From Rotaria macrura (lineage: Eukaryota > Rotifera > Eurotatoria > Philodinida > Philodinidae): a stretch of 64,000 bases of DNA. Shown in pieces: positions 35,069 to 46,902 of the stretch. The stretch is from contig OENT01000553.1 in NCBI GenBank assembly GCA_900239685.1, positions 1 through 64,000 of the forward strand, given 5' to 3'. Within the stretch, counting starts at the first letter, position 1; every line of letters starts with the position of its first letter. Made by a program: the position numbers and the translations under genes. The notes under the pieces were generated by a model, which saw only the letters and a list, made by a program, of their open reading frames with translations, had not been told where the DNA came from and did no database searches.

Positions 35069-36964
35069 ACCTTGTTTTTATGATAGTAACTCTATAAAGT
35101 GATGAAGTGCTCGTAATTTTTATCTATTTGTTTTCGTCTTTGTTTTATGTTAGTAGCACCTCTCTGTGGTGAGCACAACATTTACTGTAGATAATCTCTT
35201 TGTATTCTTTTGCTTATGGTAACTTTTTATTGCTGTTCGTTCGATAATGAATGTTTTGTCTCAATTTTTATCGAAACTATATTCAGATCTGTCTTGTCAC
35301 CTAAACATCTGTCTTTTTTTATCGTTTTGTTTTTCTCATACATTGATTTAAATAAGTATTTCTTGTCGATGTTAACAGGAATAAAAAAATTGAAGCTATT
35401 CTGGATGACCAATTTGATCTTACTGATTCATTAGCTAAGAACGATCAAAGATCAGCTAATGACAATAGATTAAAAAAAGAATTAAATTTTAAATCCATAT
35501 TCACTGTTTGTATGCCTTCATAAATAAACAAAGAAGAATCTCGATGATTTACAGTAAAAGAAAATGAACGGAGCGTATTGCAAAATTTTCATCAATGATT
35601 TATGAAATCTTTTGACGATATCAATTGATGTTTGCAGTAAATTTCAAAGTGAATTTCATCTGATTAGCTTCTTCAAGGTCATATTCTAATATTCTTACAG
35701 ACACATTTACATTCATGACTTCTTATAAAGTAAAAACAAGCTAAATTTGAATTATCCGTTTTTTTTCTATTGTATGATTATCATTATAATCAAAATTTAT
35801 ATGCATTTCTTCGAACATTGATTGTAGGTATTCGACAAATTCTTGTAATATCAAGCTCGTATTATTTCTAGAAACATGACATTGGTCGTATATGAAAACT
35901 ATTCTTAGGAGTCGTTCTTGTAGAATAACTGAGTATAATATTTCCAGTCGTTTAAACCGCAGAAGAACAACTGTTGTAAATGGAGAAGTATCATAGCTGA
36001 ACTAAAGAATTAAATATTTTCTCGATAACAGAAAATTTCGTTAGGAGATATGCTCGCCGAATTTTTTAAATCATTCTTTTTATTTGGCAAGGCGTTGTAC
36101 CGTTTAAGTCAGCCGCAATTCGATTTTATCACTAAATTGACATGAAACGGAGAGAAAAGCAAAACCACGTGGACGAAAAACACGATGAATAAATAAAATA
36201 ACACACAAAATGATGGCCACCCTCGTTCTTAACCAATGATCTACGGTATGAAAGCGTCACACTCGGTTGAATAACACGAACACACTTACATTTAAAAACT
36301 AGGTGATATTTTTTGTAGGATAAATAAAAAATAACCCACATTGTGCACACACACACAATCTTAATATTATACACTGCAATATCATTTAACAAGTAAGTAT
36401 TCTTGTCTTTCATCGTGTTTAAATTAGAATAAGTACATGTATAATTGGACTCGATAGTTAGAGGAAATATTGTGAATTTTCAGGGTTAACATTATAGCAG
36501 TCTATCAATTCTTTAGTATTTATATATTAGAATCAATAATTGTCTACTGTATTTGTTCAATACTACGTAAATCTCGCTATCCTATTTTAGTCTCTTATCG
36601 ATATTGTACACTGTCGAATTGAGAGTCTTCAATATTGAATTACTAAATTCCAATTGAAGGTTACATAGGTGCATTAAGAAATCCTAGTGTGATCATGATG
36701 GAATATGAAATATCTATTCAATTATACCAGTAAACAACTTCGTTTTTTCTCACACTATTTCTTTCTTTCCTGGAAGTACGTCATTTAATTATGTGAAAAT
36801 CTACTATCGAGTTCTTTATTTGCTTATGTCTATATGGACTATGCGAAAATAGATACTGATATAGTGCTGCATTATCTTATGAATGAAGTGCCCTGGTCTT
36901 GAGCATACTAACTGTCTATTCTATATGTACTCATTCGTTGAACTTCACTTTGGTTCTAGTTAAA
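35069..36964. other. intergenic between GH32 (-) and PDZ protein (+) genes
   Basis: Divergent upstream regions of the two neighbours. No coding exon, RNA gene or terminal repeat is recognised. Confidence 0.5.
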
Positions 36965-39691
36965 ATGTCATCAATAGCCGATTTAAAACAAGAGGGCTAT
37001 GAAATACATAACATCCAATTGAACCAGCCAGCAGAGACTGGTTCTGCTGGTTTCACACTTTGTCAACAAAGAGATCCTCTGCAATATATCATCACAACAG
37101 TAGGTAAAGATACTACTGCTGAATTAGCCGGCCTGAAAGTCAATGATTACTTGATCCAAGTCGAAGATAAAGATGTTCTTAGGATGGATTTCGAAGAAGT
37201 TTCTCAATACCTTCAACGATTAATAAACAGGACCGGTAACATACATATGATTATCGCTAGAAAAGATAATACGTCACCAACAGTGACTTCTTCAATACAT
37301 ACCGATGAATGTCCACAACAACCAGACGGAACAGGTAAAATTTGGAATGGAAAACATTTCACATACATTACCGAAATAGGCAAAAACTGCAATACCTTTC
37401 ACTTTTTAGCCATTAAGTTTCTCTTATTAAGATTATTCTTACGTATAATAGACAAATGCTGGTTTTCAGTCGACAGTTTCTAGGAATAGTTGCAGAGCAT
37501 GACAAAAAGAAACTGATTACTGCCCTAGATTTAGTGTTAACCTGGATACACTTCACTGTCTAACCTCTTCTATTTACTTTCAGACGATGTCTGTGGTGTG
37601 GAATTTCAGAACTCACAATGGGTATTCAATCTTTCTAAAATGACTTGTTGTCTGCCTAGGAGAATCTCTTATATTACTATTATGAACTTAGTCCTAGAAA
37701 ATACCTAATTCCCGATCTACGTAGTCCAGTAATTTCTTTCTCATAAAAGATTCGTCGCCGAACATAAACTAATTCATACAAGTGTACATCCTATTTCTAA
37801 ACAAATTCGAAAGTTCATTTCATCATTAGAATGATATAAGCTGCGACAAGAAAGAGAACAATCCTATAGAATTCGCATTTCATTGCAACACTAAAAATAA
37901 CTAGAGACTATACGACATCATTCACGAACAAGGTCAAGTGATTTTCAAAAATTCATTCAACAAAGGAAAATGACCTTTTCTATTTAGCGATGACTAATTT
38001 CCACTTATTCTCTAGTCCACATATTCTTTGCTACTTCCTTTTATCTGTTCTAAGCTGCGTCCAATGATGAAACAAAGTCCAGTACAGAGCCGGTTCGAAC
38101 GATTCTATTGGAAAAAGCATCGGGACTGCACTTCAATACGTTCATACCCGAAGAAACCGAGCAAAATCAAATTCATTTCTTCAGCAATATTCAACCTTTG
38201 TCACTATCTGATAAAGCTGGCTTGCGTGATGGAGATCGCATACTGTCAATCAATGAATCCGATGCGATACATTTGAATCATCAGGACATTCGAAACATTA
38301 TGCAAAACGTAAAACCTTTAACAGTAACTGTAGTTAATGATGCACAGTGTTTGGAATTAATAGAGCAGGCTAAACGTGAACAAAGTATGAAGAAAAAAGT
38401 TGCTTGTTTTAAATTGAAGAAACTCTATTCATATTGATCATATCTAGATTCAAATGCTAACGAAAGTTCATCCCGATTAATAAATTCAACTGCATTGGAT
38501 TCGAAACCAGCTGATGACTTGAGTAAAGAACTGTCGATACTATTTGTGTTCTCACACATTCATCTCACTTTTATCCATAGGTCCTGATGCTTCTGTATGC
38601 TTATCAGCAACTCAAACAGGTATAAGAAATAAGATGATTCTACGTGCAATCAGTTCCTAAACTTCTCTTAATCATTGGTATTTATCTCATTTCCCTTCAC
38701 TAAACTTCACATGCTTGAAATGAATCACGGTTAATGATTGTTTTGATCCATCTGCAGTGGAGATTTTCTTATTAATCTGTATAGAAAACGGTGTATTGTT
38801 TCTCGTCTAAAGCAAACATTGTGAGATACGAAAGTCGCTTTAGATAGAGTCACGATATCACAATAACATGAGAGCAGTGAATGTCTATGGACAATTGTGA
38901 ATGCGATCTCCTTCACTCATTCTTTCTCATTACATCTGGTTTTCATTTTAGCAGAGTTTCCGGCATCTATTAGTCAAACAGAGTCGGAAGATGATGTGGT
39001 ATCGCCATGTAAGATATCAATCACTTCTGATGAACAATTGGAGTCGGAATTGCAAGTCTCTGCGAAGGTTTCTGATATTCTTCCAGAAACAACTGAAGCT
39101 TCAACAAATGTGTCTGCTCCTGTTCCAGAAACATCTGATGCTTCAAAAAATGTGCCTGATCCTGTTCCAGAAACAACTGAAACTTCAACAAATGTGTCTG
39201 CTCCTGTTCCAGAAACATCTGATGCTTCAAAAAATGTGCCTGATCCTCTTCCAGAAACATCTGAAGCCGCAACGAATGCATCTGATCTCCCTGTAGCAAG
39301 CGTTGAGGTCACCGTGGATGCTTCTAATTTACCTACGGAAACAGTTGAAGTCGCCGAGAAGATTCCAGATTTGCCTCCAGGAGCTCGTATTTGTACGTTG
39401 TATCCATCAACTACACGCAAGGCAGGTTTTGGACTTAGTCGTGGTAGTTCGCCAGCTTATCGCTTTTGTGACATCGACAAGGGTTCGCCAGCTGATGATG
39501 CTGGTATTCAATTAAATGATGTACTCCTGTCAATCAACGGTCATTCAGTGGAACGTGCGTCCTATTATAGTACAGTACAACTTATTAAGAAAGCTCTTCA
39601 ATACGAATCAGTGGAATTCGTCGTAAAATCCATCAGTGAACAGGGTGATTGCACCAAAGGTATTAAAAAAACACGGTTGAAATCAGCATGA
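36965..39691 (+). CDS. triple-PDZ scaffold protein
   Basis: Six exons fit in phase: 36965-37334, 37584-37621, 38078-38384, 38448-38522, 38581-38619, 38952-39691. They total 1569 nt (522 aa). PDZ1 (residues about 12-105) has carboxylate loop AGFTL and TTAELAGLKVNDYLIQVEDKD. PDZ2 (about 150-225) has SGLHF and DKAGLRDGDRILSINE. PDZ3 (about 425-505) has loop AGFGL and SPADDAGIQLNDVLLSINGH. Between PDZ2 and PDZ3 lies an acidic/Ser-Thr linker with five copies of a 14-residue repeat. There is no signal peptide or membrane segment, so it is a likely cytosolic adaptor gathering C-termini of membrane proteins. The acceptor of exon 3 (before 38078) lacks a strong pyrimidine tract and the 38-nt exon 2 is small, so these two joins are the least certain. 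Two AATAAA signals follow the stop. No precise orthologue is recognised. Confidence 0.8.
39082..39291 (+). repeat. 42-bp coding tandem repeat (five units)
   Basis: Units read PETTEASTNVSAPV, PETSDASKNVPDPV, PETTETSTNVSAPV, PETSDASKNVPDPL, PETSEAATNASDLP. Units 1+2 and 3+4 are nearly identical 84-bp blocks, so the array grew by a recent duplication of a dimer; unit 5 is the most diverged. It forms a flexible acidic linker in the PDZ protein. Confidence 0.92.
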
Positions 39692-42688
39692 AAAAATAAA
39701 TTATTAAATAAAAGGACTCGAAATTAGACTAAAAATGTTCATTGTATTTCTTGAATATGCAATAATTGTTGGTTTATGACAACTGATAAGGATGTGAACG
39801 TAGACGTGTACACATTCACAGACAACCATTGCTCAAACAAAAGAAATTGTTAGATACACAAATCAAAGTTAAACATATGATAACAGAAGATTGAATCTAG
39901 AAGAAACTGTCATACACTATTATATTTTTCAGTAATTTGTCAACAAGAAAAAGTACAAAAATTAGTCTATATCTCAAAGGATTGAGAAATTACTTCCATT
40001 TGAATACTATGGATAACATTTACTTGTTGGTCATTAGTTATACAATCTATGCTACTGAAAATATGTTTCGTATTTGATGAAAATAGTTTTCATCATCAAG
40101 CAATGTTCATAGGATTTTTCTTAAAGTTGCTGTGCTTTGAAGACTTGTAAATGAATGATTGTGTAACTGAGAAATAGCATGATACTGCGTACATTTGATA
40201 TTCATGAATAATGTTTGAAAAATTTAATTCAATGCCTACGTGACCTACTATCCATCGAACCATAAAATCGACTAATTGATCAGCTAAATTGTAGAAAGTC
40301 AAGATAACTACGTAGTAGGAGTTTGAATAGTTTATATAATATGATTGAATAGCTGGCATTATCTTTCGTTGTAAAGGCTTGGTGTAGATCAGCAGTGGAT
40401 TTTCTTTCTTTGATGTCTATACGTATCTGTATTGATCGACCGAACATTTTTTCACACTGACGATCGAATACCGATGGTACAAGAAATAAAATATCTGGCT
40501 GATAAATTCAACACAATACCATGGTTTCTAGTGACAATACATTTTATTCATTGAAAAACGACTGATACAATTCACATTGACTAACAACAAGAACGCAAAT
40601 TTCGACTTTGTAAACAAGTTGATTACATGATTTAACAATCTACATTCATCTTTTCATGATTGAAATTAAGAATAAAAGATAGATTTTCGTGCTTTAAAAA
40701 ACAAAGTGCATCCTGCAGATAAATCTAGATTATTTCTATGACATCTAATATAATCAAATTGCTTGAGAACTCACTGATTTCAATCGAACTTCGTTCACAA
40801 AGATATAACACAATGTGAATTTCTAAAAGGATAGCTTTAGAAAAATTTGATTATATATTAGAACAAAATGAATATGTAAATTGATCAAACTCTGCAGAAA
40901 AGCAATAATCAAGATTTTGTTTCTTGGATGATTGAGGTTGGTAGTGATGTTTCAAAGTCTGTTTTCTTTTTAACACACATTGACTAGATCAAAATAGTTT
41001 CTGATAGATCCACTGAGAGGTGTAACCAAGTTGATGAGTTTTTAAATAAAAGATATTCGTTTGATCAACAATGCATAGCGTAGGGATTGCGCATATCTAA
41101 TTCAGAAAAGAAGAACCTGTCAGTCTAGAATATTTCAAAAATATGAAAGTAAAGATATGTAGGATAGCGTCTGATGTTAAAGATTGTCCTCTCTATCGAT
41201 TATAGTCACCAAAGATTAAGTTCGTTTCAAGAGAAAAGACATTGCAGTTTAATACTTTAGTTAAAGAATATTTCTATGTAAAACGTTGTGAATTCTAATG
41301 CCGTTTAATATTTTCAGCAAAATAAAAACACAACACTATCTCAGTAGCTTACGTAGATTTATATCAAACACAGACACATGTAGTTGTTAATCCTTTACAC
41401 TGTAAACATAAGCCTATGAATGTTATTCTTTTTAGACGACTCACCTGAAGATGTTATAGAAATATTTTATCGAAAACAAAAGTGTGAAAACGATGTTCAT
41501 CGTGAGCATGTTGATCTTATGAATAGCATGTCTCACTATGATTGCTTGAATGTATTCATTTTTTATGCTTAGATGATGCAGACATATACAGAATCACCAT
41601 GTCATTTACTGCAAAGCTTTTGTTTTTTATTATAAATCAATTATTTCACGAAGTTCGTACAATATCATTGAAAGATAAATATCATGAAATTTTGTCATCG
41701 TGCGTAAGTTCATCAATGATTTTCAGTATCAAAAACACAACAACTGATCTCTTTCGATTCATTCAATTGCAATATTATCTAAAGATGATTTTTCAGTTTC
41801 ACTCTCCTTTGAATCTATCTAATAAAACATTAACATAACAATTATATTGAAGTTTTTCGTTCATATAAGTAATTTGAGAATGCACAGTCATTAGATAATT
41901 ATTTTGCCTGTCAATAGGACAACGCAAGGCCACCGATGCATAAAGATTCACAATCATACACTCCGAATAGATACATTCGTTTCATCCATGAAAATAAATG
42001 TACATAAAAAAAAGTCCGAATTTCAATGTGTCCGTTTATTATGTGTGAGGTTGTGTTGGTCTCAATGAGTATTGAGATAAAAATCGAATGCTCTAACTCA
42101 CCGATTGCATGTCCATAAAAAATTTTATTTATTTACTTAAGAGTAAACAAACCTATGAGTTACGTTGAAAATCAATCGAATTCATTAGGAAAAAGAATCA
42201 GCAGTCTGATTCTCACAGCAAGATATTTTCTCGAAGGAAAATTTATGAAACTCAATTAATTGTCATGCATTGCTAATAACCGTTGATTTTCCATTCATCG
42301 TACATGAAACATAGTTATTTTTCGATTCGTTGTATGTCATCATCTTGTTTTCATACATATCCTTTCGAGCAAGGACATTATACGTGTCAATAACGCTGCA
42401 ATATGAAGTCAGATTCTTGTATTAAATTTTCAAGATATTGATCTTATCCTATTCATCATAATACGAACACTGATACAATCGTATAATTATCATGATGACA
42501 CGTGTATTCTTCTTCTTCATCTTATTGACATATGATCAATAAATTTATTCAAGAGTAATATGATATAAATGAATTCCTCTATCATTGATTATAACAGAAC
42601 AAGAAAACAAGTATTCAAACTCACAATAGGACAACAATCGTTTGAAATAATCATAAAACAAACTGAAATTAACTGATTTCATAGATAT
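39692..42688. other. convergent intergenic region; one weak candidate exon at about 41436-41550
   Basis: Mostly featureless AT-rich DNA between the PDZ (+) and CD164-like (-) genes. TTCTTTTTAG at 41426-41435 is followed by 38 open codons (DSPEDVIEIFYRKQK...) up to a possible donor AAT|GTATTC. No partner exons were found, so this may be chance. Confidence 0.35.
39695..39712 (+). terminator. poly(A) signals of the PDZ gene
   Basis: AATAAA at 39695-39700 and again at 39707-39712, 4 and 16 bases after the stop codon. The 3' UTR would be very short, as in other compact bdelloid genes. Confidence 0.5.
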
Positions 42689-44453
42689 TTATTGTAGATT
42701 TGAATAAGGTAATCGATTACTACGACGTAAGTAACTTAAGATGAGATAGAGAATTGCACTGAGACCAATTGCAAGAATTATACCACCAGTAAATGAAAGA
42801 AAATCAAATTTACGACCTAGACAAAAACAAATTGAATGAATTATTGTATTTTCTTCTACGTTCGATGTCAATGAACATTATACCGGGTGTTTTGGTTGTA
42901 GTTGATATTGTTGATGTTGACGTTGTTGCAGCTGTTGTTGCATTAGTTACAGGAGTAGTTCCATTTGTTACCGTTGTTACTACAGTCGTTGCTGTTGTAG
43001 TTGGCTGGACCGTTGTGAAATCAGTAGTTGTTGCATTTGCTGTTGTGACTAAATCAATAAATAATATGTCTGATTATTTTAGATTTCTGTAAATAATCAA
43101 ACATTAGTTGACTCAGACGAGAAATGATTTTCGTTTCAAATAATATTTACTCGGTACTGTTGTTAAAGTGACAAAAGACGTAGCAATTGATGTTATCAAT
43201 GTGGTTATAGGATTAATCGAGGAATTTTGAGTTGTTATATCAGTATTAGTTTCATTCAATGACGCTTCATCTGATGATGCGACTAAAATGTAAGAAGAAG
43301 CATTAAATTAGTCAAGAAAAAGGAAAAAAGATTAAGTTTATATAGAATAAATACGACTTCTATTGAAAAAAAGTCGTTCTATCTGATTTGTATTTGCTAC
43401 CATGAAAAGAAGTTAGTAAACATGGAAGAAAGTGCTCTGTTTTTTTAAATTTTCGTTGATAGTATTTATCTGATAATATCTACAGATGAGATTTTACACT
43501 TACAGATTAAATCACATGTTGATGGATCGAACATAAAACTATGTTTACTAAAGAAGAATGATGTCTAATCTAGGTTCAACCATGATAATAAATCTTGAAG
43601 AGTAACGGTAAGACCAACCTTACCTTATCGATTGATGATATCTTTTAAATATATTTCTTTGAAGTTTATTTAGTATATTTCGATTATACGATCATCTCAT
43701 ATGATGCTACTTATCTTATGAGTAAGCATTAGTTCAAAGGAATTCTTTATAGATTCGAAGATTCAACAGCAATAGAACTCTCTACCATGTATATAATATT
43801 TAAATCGATCTTACCTAGTAAGATAAAAGAAAATAAACCGAACAAGATATGTTAAATATTCATTCGTATGGTATCAAAAATACGTAATATAAATCTATAA
43901 TAATCAATTCAATGAATGAAATAAAAATAAAAGAAAATATATATATATATATATTGATGATTTTCTTTTTTATCATACTACACTGTAGATAAGAACGTGT
44001 AATTGGCACCTCTCATTTTACATGATGTTACGATAAAGTATTGAATAAGAAAAAGGAAATAAAATGGCAACTACTACTGCATGATAATAAGAGAACAACT
44101 TAAGAAAAATGATTCCACGAGTGAACAATGCATCAATGACATAATTTCAATGCTTAATGACAATCATGAGCAGCAGCTTGTCTTGTTTCTTTTTCTATAA
44201 AGAATGGAATAAAAATATGTCAAACTAGTCACCAGCTGCGAGCGAAAAATAACAATACACAATCATAAAAATGAAAAGCTCTACGCAACTCCCACACATG
44301 ACAATATCAATTATTAATGATTTTTTTCTGCATGCGTACACTGACCAGTAGCATGCATTGATGAAAACATATGAAAAACACAAAAATTGCAATATAGTAT
44401 AAAACAACATTGACAAAAGAGTATGCGGTCATAGTAATTCGACGAGAGAACAT
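42689..44453 (-). CDS. CD164-like sialomucin (type I membrane mucin)
   Basis: Four exons on the minus strand: 44453-44342, 43282-43151, 43048-42884, 42816-42689. Phases all agree (1,1,1) and total 537 nt (178 aa; CD164 is about 197). Exon 1 is a signal peptide (MFSRRITM then a hydrophobic core). Exons 2-3 are Thr/Ser-rich mucin sequence with several N-glycosylation sites and no cysteine-rich core. Exon 4 gives the diagnostic CD164 end: GRKFDFLSFTGGIILAIGLS, a single membrane helix, a short basic tail and C-terminal YSNL, equivalent to the lysosome/endosome sorting signal YHTL (YxxPhi) of CD164. Predicted role: heavily O-glycosylated endolysosomal/plasma-membrane sialomucin in adhesion or trafficking. 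The start is chosen at 44453 because it supplies the basic n-region; M at 44432 is an alternative. The exon 1 donor (GTCA|GTGTAC) is inferred from phase. Confidence 0.8.
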
Positions 44454-44935
44454 GAAAATATTTGTACATACAACTTCCAATACTTGAAGCAAATGATATA
44501 AACTAGATATTTGTGACATCTATCGACATGTCCATTGAACTTTCGAGCACGAAATATAGTGAGTGAAAGACAAATTTCAAAAAAAAACGAAAAATTATAA
44601 AATCATTTTCCTAATTATTTCGATCTCACGCTTGAAGTGAACCAGATAATGTTTAATAAAAGATAGATAGATACATACATACGTATATATGTATATATAT
44701 ATATATATATATATTAGTTGACAATAGCACACTTCTAGGTCCTACTTTTTTCTTTTTCTCACTTTTCTCTTTACTCCTGTCCTTATTGTTCGTCACGGTT
44801 GATTGATTTGTGTCCACAACGAATGATAGTTTTTTTTTTTCGTTTCTTTTCTTCTGTTTACTATCGTCGTCACAATAACGTATCTAATACTGCTCTGCAA
44901 GACCTTGAGATTATTTTTAGATTTTATATATTAGT
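44454..44935. promoter_or_regulatory. divergent intergenic region between CD164-like (-) and EF-hand (+) genes
   Basis: The two start codons face away from each other across 482 bp, so both core promoters should lie here. It contains a compound GATA/CATA/(TA)n microsatellite at 44663-44715 and a TTTTTTTTTT tract just before the EF-hand gene. No defined factor sites can be named. Confidence 0.4.
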
Positions 44936-46404
44936 ATGCCATCACGAACTTTATCGACATCATCATCGTCATCTTCAGATTCTGAAGATGTATCAAGACG
45001 TGATCGTAATTTCAGTGAAACATCCAGAGACGTATCTCAAACTGGATCGCAAGTTCGAGGCACGTCAGTAACAAATACTATTGATGGTACTTCGATCGCT
45101 GAGACAGGAACACTTCGAACTATTTCATCACCAGCAAGTCATAGATCAATATCAGCTACTGGCACTGGATATGATACAGTTAGTATGACAACAACAAATA
45201 ATACAGGTGCTACAAATACTTCTCAGCAGCAATCGTCAGTTGGTGGTATTCCTATTATTCGACCACCTAACATGCAAGCACAACAAACAGGTGTCAATGT
45301 TGGCGTATTCGGACCACAAAGACCGACCGGTTATCCAACACAGCCACCTGTTGCGCCAGCAAGTGCTATTAATCAACAACCGATTCGCATCGACGTCGCG
45401 GCAGCACAAAGACAATATCAACAACGTGAACTTCAACCTGAAGTTAGTCCTTATGGTACGAACGACATCTTTCTATTGATTGGATTTTCATGATTGATAT
45501 ATTTAGGCGGTTCAACAGTATCATCTACTAGTGGATCTTTATCCAGTCCTGGTACTGCTTCGCTTCAACAACAACCTCGTGGTGGTGTTACATCAAATGT
45601 AGCCAATCAAATGAATTTTAATAAAGTTAATCTAGGTGGTCATGCACAACAAGCGCAAGGTGGTTTTAATCAAAACAGTGGACAATTTCATCCTCAACAA
45701 CAACAGCAACAGCAACAATCACAATTTCAGCAACAACCGTAAATATATTTTGATTGTTCACCAACATTAAACGACTTAAGAAAAAGATTTCTTGTTTTTT
45801 CATTTCAAGTTTTCCTAACCAAATACCAGCTCATCAAATTTATAATGAACTACTCGGTCCAGATGCATTCAAAGACGTTATTTTAGATATCGATTATGGA
45901 GCTATGGGAGATTTTAGTTCTGTTTTTCAAGGAGGTGTAGATTTTTCCGGTGGACAACTACCACCAGGTATTAACATACGTCCAGCTTATTCATCACTCA
46001 ATGGTCTCAATTTTCAACAACATATGTTCAATACAGCACGAACAGTTAATGCAGGTGGTTCAGCTCACAATTATGATTACAATGGTCTCGGTAGTAATTA
46101 TGATGTTGGTGGAACTAGTGGTGGACAAAATTTCGATGTTGCCAAAGCAATATTTAATCAAGCCGATACAAATCAAGATGGTGCGATAAGTCGAGAAGAA
46201 TTTCAACAATGGGCTCAAGGTGGTCAACAAAATTATGGTGCACAATCTTATTCAACAACAACACCTAACTATCAAGAAAATACAACCAGCTATAGTAGTG
46301 GTAATAACAATTTTAATCAAGGAGCTTTATTTGATGGAGCTAATCCAGATGTAGCTAGTATTCTTCAACAAAGTGGTCTTGGACAAGTTGTACCTAATCA
46401 ATAA
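44936..46404 (+). CDS. single-EF-hand protein with long disordered Gln/Ser/Pro-rich region
   Basis: Three exons: 44936-45455, 45507-45738, 45810-46404. Introns are 51 and 71 bp and phases agree (1, 2). Total 1347 nt, 448 aa. Residues 1-250 are low-complexity (Ser/Thr-rich start, then Gln/Pro/Gly-rich with a polyglutamine run near 240-250 encoded by CAA/CAG). Residues about 360-385 form one canonical EF-hand, with loop DTNQDGAISREE having Asp at 1, 3-5 polar ligands and Glu at 12, so it should bind Ca2+. The C-terminus is Asn/Gln/Tyr/Gly-rich. There is no signal peptide or membrane helix. I recognise no named orthologue; a Ca2+-responsive structural or adaptor protein is possible. An unpaired EF-hand suggests homodimerisation (inference). 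Confidence 0.85.
45699..45735 (+). repeat. CAA/CAG polyglutamine tract
   Basis: Coding microsatellite in exon 2 of the EF-hand gene; mixed CAA and CAG codons reduce slippage. Confidence 0.85.
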
Positions 46405-46902
46405 TTGAGTTTCAAAAGGAGAACATATCACTATTTCATCATCCGTCCTAGCCAAGGTCTCTTTTTCTCATGAACTTATTATTTAATCGATACCTTTTTT
46501 TTCTTTTTTTTTTCGACAATAGTTTTCACATTTTTCTCTTACAAAACATTCACACTATTAGTATTGTTATCACTATTATTATCAATATAGAAGTTTGAGA
46601 ATTAAATACACAAAGATTAGAATATTGGTTTTCATTCAAAAAAAAAACATAATTAGGTTTTAGATAGAGACTGACCCCAAGTTGTCGTATTGTTCGTCCA
46701 TTGTATTTCATATTGTCAAAATCTAAACATAACTCGTATTTATAAATAAATTAAAAGACTATCAATTAATTATTTGCTTATTTATTTTGTCAAAGAAAAT
46801 AACGAAAATACAGTTGACAATAGAATTTAACCTAATCATAGGTTCTCTTTTGACTTAGTGAATAATGTTCTTCTATTTAGTCTTTAATCAAATTTCTCGT
46901 TT
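46405..46902. other. convergent 3' region of EF-hand (+) and LRR (-) genes
   Basis: The two stop codons face each other across about 500 bp. ATTAAA-type and AATAAA-type (about 46745) signals and A/T-rich tracts are present; no further coding sequence. Confidence 0.5.

Noticed and set aside
38974-39420. Minus-strand 148-aa frame with repeats
   Set aside because: Antisense of the PDZ linker repeat; no independent evidence of coding.
42793-43092. Plus-strand Val-rich frame
   Set aside because: Antisense of the Thr-rich mucin exon of the CD164-like gene.
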